DNA of 64,000 nucleotides, taken from contig SCOI01000002.1 in NCBI GenBank assembly GCA_005503085.1, positions 124,001 to 188,000 of the forward strand, read 5' to 3'. The translations under genes and the position numbers were made by a program. Of the stretch, positions 9,028 through 17,536 are shown one piece after another. A model generated the notes under the pieces. That model saw only the letters and a program-made list of their open reading frames with translations. It ran no database searches and had not been told where the DNA came from. The stretch's first letter is position 1, and each line of letters starts with the position of its first letter. The stretch is from Burkholderiales bacterium C2. GTDB taxonomy: Bacteria; Pseudomonadota; Gammaproteobacteria; Burkholderiales; Burkholderiaceae_C.

Positions 9028-10614
9028 TCAGGTCACCGGCGCCGGGTTGAAGAGCACCAGTTGGTTGTGCAGCTTCCACTGCTCGGACCAGGTCTTCTTG
9101 CGGCCGCTGGCCACGTCCAGCATCAGGCGGAACATCTCCCAACCGACCTCCGCTATCGTGGCCTCGCCGTCGGCGATGCGGCCGGCATTGATGTCCATCA
9201 GGTCGTGCCAGCGGCGCGCCAGCTCGCTGCGCGTCGCCACCTTGATGACCGGGCATTCGGCCAGGCCGTAAGGGGTGCCACGGCCGGTGGTGAAGACATG
9301 CAGATTCATGCCGGCGGCCAGCTGCAGGGTGCCGCAGATGAAGTCGCTGGCGGGTGTGGCGGCGTAGACCAGGCCCGACCGGATGCCGCGGTCGCTGAGC
9401 TTCTCGCCGGGCGAGAGCACGCCGCTGATCGGTGCGCTGCCGCTCTTGACGATGGAGCCCATCGCCTTCTCGACGATATTGGACAGGCCGCCCTTCTTGT
9501 TGCCCGGCGTGGTGTTGGCGCTGCGGTCGGCGCTGCCGCGCTTCAGGTAGGCGTCGTACCAGGCCATCTCGCGGATCATCGCCTCGGCGATCTCGGGGCT
9601 GGCGGCGCGCGAGGTCAGCTGATCGATGCCGTCGCGCACCTCGGTGGTCTCGGAGAACATCACGGTGGCACCGGCGCGCACCAGCAGGTCGGTGCAGAAA
9701 CCCACCGCCGGGTTGGCGGTGACGCCGCTGAAGGCATCGCTGCCGCCGCACTGCACGCCCACCACCAGGGCGCTGGCCGGCACGGTCTCGCGCCGGCGCG
9801 CATCCAGGCGCTTCAGATGCTGCTCGGCGGTACGCAGGATGGAGTCGATCATGCTCATGAAGCCGACATGGGCGCCGTCCTGCAGGCAGACCACGTCGGC
9901 GCCGATGCCTTCGTCCTTCGCTTGCTCCGGCGTGATCGCAAAGGTGCCCGGCGGCAACAGACGCTCCGGCTGCAGCTTCTCGCAGCCCAGGCTGACCACC
10001 ATCACCTCGTTGCCGAAGTTCGGGTTCAAGGTGATATTGCGCAGCGTGCGGATCGGCACCACCGCATCCGGCGCGTCGATCGCGACGCCGCAGCCGTAGC
10101 CATGCTCCAGCGCCACCACGTCGTCGACGTTCGGGTACTTCGGCAGCAGCTCGCGCTTGATGCGCTCGACCGCGAAGTCCACCACGCCGGACACGCATTG
10201 CACGGTCTGCGTGATCGCCAGGATGTTGCGCGTCCCGACCGAGCCGTCGGCATTGCGATAGCCCTCGAAGGTATGGCCCTGCAGCGGCGGCAGCGCCTCG
10301 CGCTGCGCGGTGGCCGCATTGGCGATAGGCAGGCCCTCCAGCGAGCGCGCCTCGGGCATCTCCAGCAGGCGCTCGTGGATCCAGCTGCCGGCCGGCACGG
10401 CCTTCAGCATGCGGCCGATCACGACGTTGTAGCGCCGCACCGCGTCGCCGGCGGCCAGGTCCGTCAGCGCCACCTTGTGGCCCTGCGGCACCCGGTCCAC
10501 CAGGGACAGCCCGTCGGCGAAACGCGCGCCGGCATCGAGCCCGCCTTCGTTGGCCACGATGGCGACGTTGTCGGCCTCGTGCATCTTGATGTAGAGCGGC
10601 GTGCTTGCTGCCAT
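9028..10614 (-). CDS. garD: Galactarate dehydratase, GarD/UxaA family
   Basis: A 528-residue dehydratase that removes water from D-galactarate to give 5-keto-4-deoxy-D-glucarate. An N-terminal SAF-like domain (about 1-95) contains [12 protein letters not shown]; the catalytic C-terminal part has [29 protein letters not shown] and [14 protein letters not shown], matching GarD closely. The Met at 10614 was chosen because upstream in-frame codons fall in a hairpin-rich repeat. It is the last gene of a minus-strand operon with a TctC receptor and a second, unrelated galactarate dehydratase. Expression is probably set by the divergent LacI regulator. Confidence 0.92.
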   Translation of the reverse strand: MAASTPLYIKMHEADNVAIVANEGGLDAGARFADGLSLVDRVPQGHKVALTDLAAGDAVRRYNVVIGRMLKAVPAGSWIHERLLEMPEARSLEGLPIANAATAQREALPPLQGHTFEGYRNADGSVGTRNILAITQTVQCVSGVVDFAVERIKRELLPKYPNVDDVVALEHGYGCGVAIDAPDAVVPIRTLRNITLNPNFGNEVMVVSLGCEKLQPERLLPPGTFAITPEQAKDEGIGADVVCLQDGAHVGFMSMIDSILRTAEQHLKRLDARRRETVPASALVVGVQCGGSDAFSGVTANPAVGFCTDLLVRAGATVMFSETTEVRDGIDQLTSRAASPEIAEAMIREMAWYDAYLKRGSADRSANTTPGNKKGGLSNIVEKAMGSIVKSGSAPISGVLSPGEKLSDRGIRSGLVYAATPASDFICGTLQLAAGMNLHVFTTGRGTPYGLAECPVIKVATRSELARRWHDLMDINAGRIADGEATIAEVGWEMFRLMLDVASGRKKTWSEQWKLHNQLVLFNPAPVT

Positions 10615-10647
10615 GACGATGTACTTTTGGTTGTATTCCCAAGCGAC

Positions 10648-10720
10648 GCCCGAGGATCCGGCTTTGCCGGTCCTACGGGCGTGCCCCCTTGAGGGGGCGG
10701 CCGAAGGCCGTAGGGGGTGG
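10648..10720. repeat. Hairpin-rich intergenic repeat between garD and the TctC gene
   Basis: Three consecutive inverted repeats fill this stretch: a long stem with arms gcccg...cgggc and an inner ggatccggc/gccggtcc pairing, then gcccccttgagggggc, then ggccgaaggcc. Such composite hairpins are common between genes in Burkholderiales. It could shape operon mRNA stability or attenuate transcription between the two genes. Confidence 0.65.
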
Positions 10721-10724
10721 TCCG

Positions 10725-11705
10725 TCAATCTGCGGTGATCTTGCCGGTCTCGATCACCTTCTTCCAGCGCGCGAACTCCGCGGCCTGGAAGGCGGTGAAC
10801 TGCTCGGGCGTGTTGCCGACGATCTCGAAACCCAGCTCCAGCAGCTTGGGCTTGACGGCCGGGTCGTTCAGGCCGGCCACCAGTGCGTCGTGCAGCTTGC
10901 CCTTGATGTCGGCGGGGATGCCCTTGGGCGCGGCAAAGGCCTGCCAGGAGTAGACGGTCACGCCCTTGTGGCCCAGCTCCTCCATCGTCGGCACGTCCGG
11001 CAGCAGCGGCGAGCGCTTGGCGCTGGTGATGGCCAGCGCGCGCAGCTTGCCGGCCTTGATATTGGAGAGGCCGGTGTTGATGTTCATGAAGGTCGCGTCG
11101 ACCTGGCCGCCCAGCAGGTCGGCCATCGCCGGCGCGCCGCCCTTGTAGGGGATGTGGCTGGCCTGGGTGCCGGTCTCCTGCCAGAACAGCTCGGCGGTCA
11201 GGTGGTCCGAGGTGCCATTGCCGGCCGAGGCGAAGCTCATCTTGCCCGGATTGGCCTTGATGAAGGCCAGCAGCTCGGCGAAGCTCTTGTGCGGCGAGGC
11301 GGCCGGCACGGCCAGCACGTTCGGCGCCTGCACCGCGATGGTCAGGTAGTCAAAGTCCTTCAGCGGGTCGTAGCCGACGTTCTTCAGCAGGTGCGGACCG
11401 ATCACGAAGGGACCCAGCGAGGAGACGAAGACGGTGTAGCCGTCCGGCGCGGCGCGCTTGGCCTGCGTGGCGCCGACCGTGCCGCCGGCGCCGGCCTTGT
11501 TGTCGACGATGAAGCTGCCGCCAAGCTTTTCCTGCAGCTTCGGGCCCAGCGTGCGGGCGATCATGTCGGTGGAGCCGCCCGGCGGGAAGGGCACCAGCAG
11601 CGTGACCTGCTGCTTGGCGGGCCAGGCCTGGGCGATGGCGCCGCCGACGGCCAGCAGGCCCAGCGCCAGGGCGGCAACGATTTTCGTGCTCGATGTGTTC
11701 TTCAT
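10725..11705 (-). CDS. Tripartite tricarboxylate transporter (Bug/TctC) substrate-binding protein
   Basis: A 326-residue periplasmic receptor with a signal peptide (about 1-26, ending AIAQA). The mature part has [14 protein letters not shown] near its N-terminus, [12 protein letters not shown] and PDGYT, the hallmark of Bug receptors. These feed TctA/TctB membrane proteins, which are absent from this window, so it must act with a transporter coded elsewhere or as a sensor-type Bug protein. The galactarate dehydratases on both sides suggest an aldarate ligand. It starts 38 bases past the upstream dehydratase. Confidence 0.92.
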   Translation of the reverse strand: MKNTSSTKIVAALALGLLAVGGAIAQAWPAKQQVTLLVPFPPGGSTDMIARTLGPKLQEKLGGSFIVDNKAGAGGTVGATQAKRAAPDGYTVFVSSLGPFVIGPHLLKNVGYDPLKDFDYLTIAVQAPNVLAVPAASPHKSFAELLAFIKANPGKMSFASAGNGTSDHLTAELFWQETGTQASHIPYKGGAPAMADLLGGQVDATFMNINTGLSNIKAGKLRALAITSAKRSPLLPDVPTMEELGHKGVTVYSWQAFAAPKGIPADIKGKLHDALVAGLNDPAVKPKLLELGFEIVGNTPEQFTAFQAAEFARWKKVIETGKITAD

Positions 11706-11743
11706 GGCTTGTCTCCGTTGTTGTCTAGGGGGAAATAGGTTCT

Positions 11744-12886
11744 TCAGGGTCGCTGGCCCAGCTCGCATTGCTCGCGCGTCCAGATGCGCGCCTGCTCGCT
11801 CAGTGAGAGGCCCAGGCCCGGCCGCGTCGGCACCTGCATGCGGCCGTTCTTGATCTCCAGCCGCTCGTTGAACAGCGGCTCCAGCCAGTCGAAGTGCTCG
11901 ACCCAGGGCTCGGTCGGATAGGCCGCCGCGAGGTGCACATGCAGCTCCATCGCGAAATGCGGCGCCAGCATCACGCCGGCCTGCTCGGCCTGCGCGGCGA
12001 TCTTCAGGAAGGGCGTGATGCCGCCGACGCGCGGCGCGTCGGGCATCAGGTAGTCGGCCGCGCGGTGGCGTATCAGCTCGCCATGCTCCATGGCGCTGGT
12101 CAGCATCTCGCCGGTGGCGATCGGCGTGTCGAAGGCGGCGGCCAGCGCGGCATGGCCCTCGTGGTCGTAGGCGTCCAGCGGCTCCTCGATCCAGACCAGG
12201 CCATAGGGCTCGAACTGGCGGCACATGCGCTGCGCGGTCGGGCGGTCCCATTGCTGGTTGGCGTCCACCATCAGCGCGACGCCATCACCGAGGTGCTTGC
12301 GCACCGCCTCGACGCGCCGGATGTCCAGCGCGCGGTCCGGCTGGCCCACCTTCAGCTTGATGCCGCCGATGCCGCGCGCGACCGAGGCCTCGGCGTTCAC
12401 CAGCAGCTGCTCCAGCGGCGTGTGCAGAAAACCGCCCGAGGTGTTGTAGCAGGCCACCGAGTCGCGGTAGGCCCCCAGCAGCTTGGACAGCGGCAGCCCG
12501 GCCCGGCGCGCCTTCAGGTCATACAGCGCGACGTCGAAGGCGCCGATGGCCTGGGTCGACAGGCCGCTGCGGCCCACCGAGGCGCCGGCCCAGCAGAGCT
12601 TGTTCCAGAGCCTGGCGATGTCGCTCGGGTCCTCGCCGAGCAGGGCCGGCGCGATCTCCTTGGCGTGGGCAAACTGACCCGGGCCGCCGGCGCGCTTGGC
12701 GTAGCTCAGGCCCAGGCCCTGCTGGCCATCGGCGGTGACGATCTCGGCAAACAGCATCGCGATCTCGGTCATCGGCTTCTGGCGGCCGGTCAGCACTTTC
12801 GCATCGCTGATCGGTGTGGCCAGCGGCAGATAGCAGGAGGAGAGGCGGATCCAGGCGATCCGGTCGGCACTGGTGGCTTGGCTCAT
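11744..12886 (-). CDS. Enolase-superfamily galactarate/L-talarate dehydratase-like protein
   Basis: A 380-residue mandelate-racemase-group enzyme. Visible active-site elements are the KxK motif (K177, K179 in GIKLKVGQ), metal ligands D208 (MVDAN), E234 or E235 (WIEEPLD) and E260 (ATGE), and the general acid/base H310 (LAPHFAME). This pattern matches L-talarate/galactarate dehydratases. First gene of the operon with the TctC receptor and garD. The Met at 12886 gives the expected N-terminus (start MSQATS). Exact aldarate specificity is inferred from context; other acid-sugar dehydratases are possible. Confidence 0.85.
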   Translation of the reverse strand: MSQATSADRIAWIRLSSCYLPLATPISDAKVLTGRQKPMTEIAMLFAEIVTADGQQGLGLSYAKRAGGPGQFAHAKEIAPALLGEDPSDIARLWNKLCWAGASVGRSGLSTQAIGAFDVALYDLKARRAGLPLSKLLGAYRDSVACYNTSGGFLHTPLEQLLVNAEASVARGIGGIKLKVGQPDRALDIRRVEAVRKHLGDGVALMVDANQQWDRPTAQRMCRQFEPYGLVWIEEPLDAYDHEGHAALAAAFDTPIATGEMLTSAMEHGELIRHRAADYLMPDAPRVGGITPFLKIAAQAEQAGVMLAPHFAMELHVHLAAAYPTEPWVEHFDWLEPLFNERLEIKNGRMQVPTRPGLGLSLSEQARIWTREQCELGQRP

Positions 12887-12969
12887 GTGAACGCTATCAG
12901 TTGAATGAGGCGGGTACTGGCCAAGCCAGCAACTACAGGCCCACTTTGTCATCTTGTCTCGTTGCAACC

Positions 12970-12987
12970 AATGATATCGATATCATT
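12970..12987. promoter_or_regulatory. Perfect 18-bp palindromic operator for the LacI-type regulator
   Basis: The sequence aatgatatcgatatcatt is a perfect palindrome with a central CG, the usual form of LacI/GalR operators. It lies in the 167-bp interval between the divergent regulator gene (start 13054) and the galactarate operon (start 12886), so one site could control both. Confidence 0.85.
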
Positions 12988-13053
12988 TGCATTCCGTCAA
13001 ACACCCTGCCGCAAAGCCCGGACAATCCCGCCCACCGCCACGAACCCGCCCGC

Positions 13054-14064
13054 ATGCCGCCCGCTTCCCGTCCCAAGTCCGTCACCTTGCAAGATGTCGC
13101 CCGCAGCGCCGGGGTCTCGCCGATGACCGCCTCGCGCGCGCTCAGCAGCCCGGCGCTGGTGTCACAGGGCACGATAGAGAAGGTGCGGGCGGCGGTCGAG
13201 GCCACCGGCTACATCCCCAATCTGCTGGCCGGCGGGCTCAAATCCAAGCGCAGCATGACGGTGGCGGCCCTGGTGCCGGTGATCTCGGTGCCGCAGTTCC
13301 TGCCCACCATCCAGACGCTGACGGAAGAACTGGACCGGGCCGGCTACCAGCTGATCCTGGGCCAGACCGGCTACGACCATGGCCGCGAGGCGGCACTGCT
13401 GAACACCATGGTGGGCCGGCGCGTCGACGGCATCGTCGCCGCCGGCCTGCTGCAGCCGGGCGATGCGGCCAAACGGCTGGCCCGGCTGGGTATTCCCGTG
13501 GTCGAGACCTGGGACATGACGGACCGGCCGCTGGATACGCTGGTGGGCTTCTCGCACCTCAAGGTCGGCAGCGCGGTGGCGGGCTATTTCCTCAGCAAGG
13601 GCTGGCAGCGGGTGGGCCTGGCGACGGCCGACGACCAGCGCGCCGGCCTGCGGCGCGAGGGCTTTGTCTCGACCCTGGGCCGCGAGATCCCCACCGCCAC
13701 CGTCAAGCCGCCCACCGGTGTGCCGCATGGGCGGCGCGCGCTGACCGAGCTGCTGGACATCGATCCGCAGCTCCGTGCCGTCTTCTGCAGCTCGGACGGG
13801 CTGGCCGAGGGCGTGCTCACCGAAGCGCAGGCGCGCGGCATCCGCGTGCCCGAAGACCTGGCGGTGTTCGGCTTCGGCGGCGCCGACTTTTCGGCCCATT
13901 TGAATCCCTCGCTGAGCACGGTGCACATCGATGGCGCCGCCATCGGCCTGCATGCGGCCCAGCTGATCATTGCGCGCTGCCGCGGCGAGACCGTTGATCA
14001 GCGCATCATCGATGTGGGCTTTCGCATCATCGAGCGCGCCTCGACCAGCAGCCCGCCGCGTTGA
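13054..14064 (+). CDS. LacI-family transcriptional regulator of the galactarate operon
   Basis: A 336-residue regulator. The N-terminal helix-turn-helix (about 9-32) reads VTLQDVARSAGVSPMTASRA, followed by the hinge helix (about 50-62) and a periplasmic-binding-protein-type effector domain with RRVDGIVAAGL and a C-terminal HIDGAAIGLHAAQLI. The GntR/IdnR subgroup is most similar. ATG 13054 puts the helix-turn-helix at the normal distance from the N-terminus. Divergent from the dehydratase operon with a perfect palindrome between them, it is most likely a repressor released by an aldarate or a catabolite. Confidence 0.93.
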   Translation: MPPASRPKSVTLQDVARSAGVSPMTASRALSSPALVSQGTIEKVRAAVEATGYIPNLLAGGLKSKRSMTVAALVPVISVPQFLPTIQTLTEELDRAGYQLILGQTGYDHGREAALLNTMVGRRVDGIVAAGLLQPGDAAKRLARLGIPVVETWDMTDRPLDTLVGFSHLKVGSAVAGYFLSKGWQRVGLATADDQRAGLRREGFVSTLGREIPTATVKPPTGVPHGRRALTELLDIDPQLRAVFCSSDGLAEGVLTEAQARGIRVPEDLAVFGFGGADFSAHLNPSLSTVHIDGAAIGLHAAQLIIARCRGETVDQRIIDVGFRIIERASTSSPPR

Positions 14065-14079
14065 AGACCGTCGCCGCGC

Positions 14080-15330
14080 TCAGACCGGGCAAGCCAGCGC
14101 CGCGTCGTCCTGGATCAGGGTTTCCAGGCACTGCTCCCGCAGCCCATAGAAACGCTTGACCTCGGCGATCTGGGCCAGCAGCTCGGGCCGGCGCTTCTCG
14201 GCCGCAGCCAGCGCCGCGCCCGACTTCTTGACGGCCAGAATCATCTTGTTCTTGCTGGTGTGCTCCAGCGCGATGAACTCGAAGACCTGGGTCTCATAGC
14301 CCTGGGCCTCCAGCAGCAGCGCGCGCAAGCTGTCGGTCACCATCTCGGCCTCCTGGCCCAGATGGATGCCGTGCTGCAGCAGCGGGCGCAGCACCGGCGG
14401 CGTCTGCATCTGCGGGCGCAGCTGCTTGTGGCAGCAGGGTGAGCACATGATGATCGAAGCCTTGGCGCGCAGGCCCAGATGGATCGCGTAGTCGGTGGCG
14501 ATATCGCAGGCATGCAGCGCGATCATCACGTCCAGCCGGGCCGGGGTGTAGGAGCGCACATCGCCCTGATCGAACTTCAGCCCGGACATGCCATGTTTGG
14601 CCGCCGCCGTGCCGCAGAGTTTGACCATATCGTCGCGCAGCTCGACGCCGGTGACCTGGGGCCGCTTGCCCTGGCTGGCCAGCCAGTCGTGCATCGCAAA
14701 GGTCAGATAGCCCTTGCCCGAGCCGAAGTCGGCCACATGGACATCGGGGCTGTCGGCCAAGGGGCTGCTCTTCAGCGCGGCGCTCATCACCTCGATGAAT
14801 TTGTTGATCTGCTTCCACTTGCGCGACATCGCCGGTACCAGCTGGCGCTCGCCTTTGACTTCGTGGGTGACGCCGAGGTCCACCCAGAAGGGCTTGTCGA
14901 GCTCGAGATAGCGCTGCTTTTCCTTGTCGTGGCCGGCCGATGCCACCTCGGCGGTGGTGTCCACCTTGCCGACCCGCAGGCTGGGCTTGCCCTTGCGGCT
15001 GAAGGCCAGCTGGATCTCCTGGCCCTGGGTCAGCAGATGGGCGTTCTGGAACTGGCTGCCCAGCAGGCCGGCGATCAGATCCAGGCCCTCGTTCATGTCA
15101 TGGTTCTTCGTGATGTCCTTGGTCCGGTGGCGCCACAGAAAGGACAGCTGGCGCTCGCCGCGCAGCAGCAGCTCGCGCACCGTCAGACGCTCCAGCGTCT
15201 CGTCATCACCGCTGTACTTGCTCAGCAGCAGTTTGACGAAGCGGCCCTCGACCAGGGCCGTCTTCAGCAGCACGGCGAAGCGCTGCGCGGCATCGACGGC
15301 CGGCGGCGGGGTGATCAGGTCGGTAAACAT
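14080..15330 (-). CDS. SAM-dependent methyltransferase (Methyltransf_32-like)
   Basis: A 416-residue class I methyltransferase. An N-terminal region of about 170 residues precedes the SAM-binding fold, with motif I VADFGSGKGYLTFAM near residues 200-214 and an acidic GVELR loop. A C-terminal CSPCCHKQ stretch follows the segment IALHACDIATDYA; this pair marks the Methyltransf_32 family. The substrate is not known; members are often linked to RNA. It ends 15 bases past the convergent regulator gene and is divergent from the FGE-like gene. Confidence 0.82.
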   Translation of the reverse strand: MFTDLITPPPAVDAAQRFAVLLKTALVEGRFVKLLLSKYSGDDETLERLTVRELLLRGERQLSFLWRHRTKDITKNHDMNEGLDLIAGLLGSQFQNAHLLTQGQEIQLAFSRKGKPSLRVGKVDTTAEVASAGHDKEKQRYLELDKPFWVDLGVTHEVKGERQLVPAMSRKWKQINKFIEVMSAALKSSPLADSPDVHVADFGSGKGYLTFAMHDWLASQGKRPQVTGVELRDDMVKLCGTAAAKHGMSGLKFDQGDVRSYTPARLDVMIALHACDIATDYAIHLGLRAKASIIMCSPCCHKQLRPQMQTPPVLRPLLQHGIHLGQEAEMVTDSLRALLLEAQGYETQVFEFIALEHTSKNKMILAVKKSGAALAAAEKRRPELLAQIAEVKRFYGLREQCLETLIQDDAALACPV

Positions 15331-15390
15331 CGAGGAGCCACGAGCGGAAAGCCCGATTGTCCGTCATCGAGCCCACGCTAGCATCGGCGC

Positions 15391-16389
15391 ATGAAAGCCT
15401 ACAGCCTCGTCGCAACTCTGCTGGTACTGCTGCTGTTGCCGCTGGCGGCGGCCGCACAGTCGGCCATCGAACGCAACAGTCTGGGCATGGCCTTCGTCAG
15501 GCTGCCGGCCGGCGAATTCCTGATGGGCAGCGAGGAAAACCCCGCCACGCTGGCGCAGGCCTACCCCGCCCTGCCCCGCGAGCGTTTCGACAAGCTGCAG
15601 GACGAGGGCCCTATCCACCCGGTGCGCATCAGCAAGCCCTTCTGGATGGGCCAGCACGAGCTGACGGTCGGCCAGTTCCGCCGCTTTGTCGACGCCTCGG
15701 GCTACCGACCCGAATCGGAGGCCGATGGCACCGGCGGCTATGGCTGGCGCGCCGACTACGACCCGGCGAGCAGCCAGCGCGGCGATGCCTTCGAGGGGCG
15801 TGACCGTCGCTACTCCTGGCGCAATCCCGGCTTTGCCCAGAACGACGATCACCCGGTCACCAATGTCACCTGGAACGACGCGCAGGCGCTGGCGGCCTGG
15901 CTCACAAAGACCGAGGGCCGGCGCTACCGCCTGCCCACCGAGGCCGAATGGGAGTACGCCTGCCGAGCCGGCACCCGCACCCGCTACTCATCGGGCGACG
16001 ATCCGCAAAGCCTCTTGAAGGCCGCCAACACCTTCGACGCCGACAGCGCCAGGCACTGGCCGCGCTGGCAAGACATGGCCCTGAAGGGCAGCGACGGTTT
16101 TCCTTTCACCGCCCCGGTCGGCAGCTTTGCGCCCAACGCCTGGGGGCTTCATGACATGCACGGCAATGTCTGGGAGTGGGTGGCGGATTGGCATGAGGAC
16201 GACTACTACGCGCGCTCGCCGCTGGTGGACCCGCAAGGCCCGGACAAACCGGCCGACGGCGGCGTCAAGGTGCGGCGCGGCGGTTCCTGGCACACCTGGG
16301 CCTTCTATGCCCGCGCGTCCTACCGCAACTGGAACGCGCCCGACACCCGCTACACCCTGGTCGGCATCCGCCTCGTCAGAGAGGACTAG
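15391..16389 (+). CDS. Exported FGE/SUMF1-domain protein lacking the catalytic cysteines
   Basis: A 332-residue protein with a clear signal peptide (about 1-23, ending AAAAQ), then a formylglycine-generating-enzyme-type fold: PAGEFLMGS, PVTNVTWNDAQALAAWL, YRLPTEAEWEYACRAG, DMHGNVWEWVADW and VRRGGSWHTW. In true sulfatase-activating enzymes the segment after RGGS carries active-site cysteines; here it reads WHTWAFYARASYRNW with none. It is therefore more likely a ligand-binding or regulatory relative acting in the periplasm than an FGE. It overlaps the convergent phosphatase gene by 4 bases. Confidence 0.9.
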   Translation: MKAYSLVATLLVLLLLPLAAAAQSAIERNSLGMAFVRLPAGEFLMGSEENPATLAQAYPALPRERFDKLQDEGPIHPVRISKPFWMGQHELTVGQFRRFVDASGYRPESEADGTGGYGWRADYDPASSQRGDAFEGRDRRYSWRNPGFAQNDDHPVTNVTWNDAQALAAWLTKTEGRRYRLPTEAEWEYACRAGTRTRYSSGDDPQSLLKAANTFDADSARHWPRWQDMALKGSDGFPFTAPVGSFAPNAWGLHDMHGNVWEWVADWHEDDYYARSPLVDPQGPDKPADGGVKVRRGGSWHTWAFYARASYRNWNAPDTRYTLVGIRLVRED

Positions 16390-17054
16390 GCGTAGCTCGC
16401 CAACTCGCGGTACTCCGGCAAGTCCAGATGCGGCACATTGTTGAAGCTCTGCAGCAGGTGACGCTTGGGGTTGAAGCTGAACTCGCTCACCGCGCTGTTG
16501 CGGATGCGCAGATTCAGCTCGATGCTGGTTTCGGCGCTGGTGCCCAGCACCTGGCCCACGGCCGTCGCGATCGGCCCGCCGCTGGAGACGATCAGCACCT
16601 CGCCCTCGCAGTGCTGCCGCACATGCGCCAGCGCGCCCGCCACGCCGGCCGCGAAGTCCGCATAGCTGGGCATGCCCGCAGGCCGGGTCTCGCCGCGCAT
16701 CCAGGCCTGCAGGCCACTACGCAGCAGCCGGAAGTGGTGGCGCACCATCTCGGCGTCGACCGGCCTGGGCAGCGGCTCGGGATGGATCGCGTGGATCACC
16801 GCCTCGCTGTCGTACTCGTTCAGGCCGGGCCAGATCAGGGGCTCGGGCGCCGCGCCCAGGCCCTCGACGATGGCTGCGAAGGACTGTGAATGGCGTTTCA
16901 GCGAGCCGGTCAGCACCGCATCGAAGCGCTGGCCGCGCTCCCGCCAGTACTCGCCCAGCAGGCGACACTGGCGGGCGCCCAGCTCGCTCAGCTGGTCATA
17001 GTCGGCGGCGCCGAAACTGGCCTGGCCGTGGCGCACGAGATAAAGCGTTCCCAT
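16386..17054 (-). CDS. Histidine phosphatase (phosphoglycerate mutase-like) family protein
   Basis: A 222-residue protein beginning MGTLYLVRHGQASFG; the RHG motif carries the phospho-accepting histidine near residue 9. A second conserved region (VLIVSSGGPIATAVGQ) replaces the usual GH with SG, seen in some members. The start at 17054 places RHG at the usual distance; a start at 17063 or 17066 would add three or four residues. The physiological substrate cannot be read from sequence. Confidence 0.85.
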   Translation of the reverse strand: MGTLYLVRHGQASFGAADYDQLSELGARQCRLLGEYWRERGQRFDAVLTGSLKRHSQSFAAIVEGLGAAPEPLIWPGLNEYDSEAVIHAIHPEPLPRPVDAEMVRHHFRLLRSGLQAWMRGETRPAGMPSYADFAAGVAGALAHVRQHCEGEVLIVSSGGPIATAVGQVLGTSAETSIELNLRIRNSAVSEFSFNPKRHLLQSFNNVPHLDLPEYRELASYA

Positions 17055-17189
17055 GCGCCGCATCATCGGCTGGCCGCCGGATTCGGGCTGTCGCCCGGGC
17101 GACCTGCGGCCTTCGGTTAAAATGCTGGGCTTGATTCGTCTTGGCGCGCCCTTTCGGCCCCCGCCAGTCTTTTTTCCAACGGAGCCATC

Positions 17190-17348
17190 ATGGGCAACAA
17201 GATCAAAACCGAAGCCGATCGTCGCGCCACCCCGCGTCCCGCCGGCCTGACCGCTTTCACCCACGGCCGTGGCCAGAAGTCCAGCCTGGAGCGTGGTTCG
17301 CACACCCGCAGCAAGAAGAATCCGGGCAAGCGCCCGCACAGCGGCTGA
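17190..17348 (+). CDS. Small basic conserved hypothetical protein
   Basis: A 52-residue protein starting MGNKIKTEADRRATPRPAG and rich in Lys, Arg, Ser and Gly, ending KKNPGKRPHSG. A ggag ribosome site lies 5 bases before the ATG, and a TTAAAAT element about 70 bases upstream could be a -10 box. A strong intrinsic terminator follows at 17474. These signals support a real, separately transcribed gene. Its charge suggests nucleic-acid or ribosome contact, but I do not recognise the family. Confidence 0.68.
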   Translation: MGNKIKTEADRRATPRPAGLTAFTHGRGQKSSLERGSHTRSKKNPGKRPHSG

Positions 17349-17360
17349 CCCCTCGCCCAG

Positions 17361-17449
17361 GGGTACCTGGTCGGTCCCCCGAGGGGACGCCGATCATTGC
17401 CGGGCTTGCCCGCCAATGACATCGGCTCAAGTCAAGCTTGGGGCGGCCC
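17361..17449. repeat. Dispersed intergenic repeat, copy 1 (reverse orientation)
   Basis: Read on the minus strand this stretch starts with gggccgccccaagc and contains cctcgggggaccg followed by a ggtac box, both also present at 24676-24727 in the plus orientation. A hairpin (gtcccc/ggggac) sits inside. It lies between the small basic protein gene and its terminator. Confidence 0.6.
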
Positions 17450-17473
17450 GGCGCTTGACTTGGCACCAAACCA

Positions 17474-17507
17474 AAAACAGGTCCAGCCCAGTGCGCGGAC
17501 CTGTTTT
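17474..17507 (+). terminator. Rho-independent terminator, probably of the small basic protein gene
   Basis: The arms aaaacaggtcc and ggacctgtttt form an 11-bp perfect stem with a 12-base loop. The downstream arm ends in TTTT and continues TTCATTT. The AAAA on the other side means it could work on both strands, but the minus strand has no nearby upstream gene. Confidence 0.82.
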
Positions 17508-17536
17508 CATTTCTACACATGCATTGATCGCTAAAC

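Noticed and set aside
10615-10728. 38-codon upstream extension of garD
   Set aside because: The codons fall in a hairpin repeat and GarD proteins begin near the Met at 10614.
15391-16389. Sulfatase-activating formylglycine enzyme
   Set aside because: The cysteines needed for catalysis are not present.
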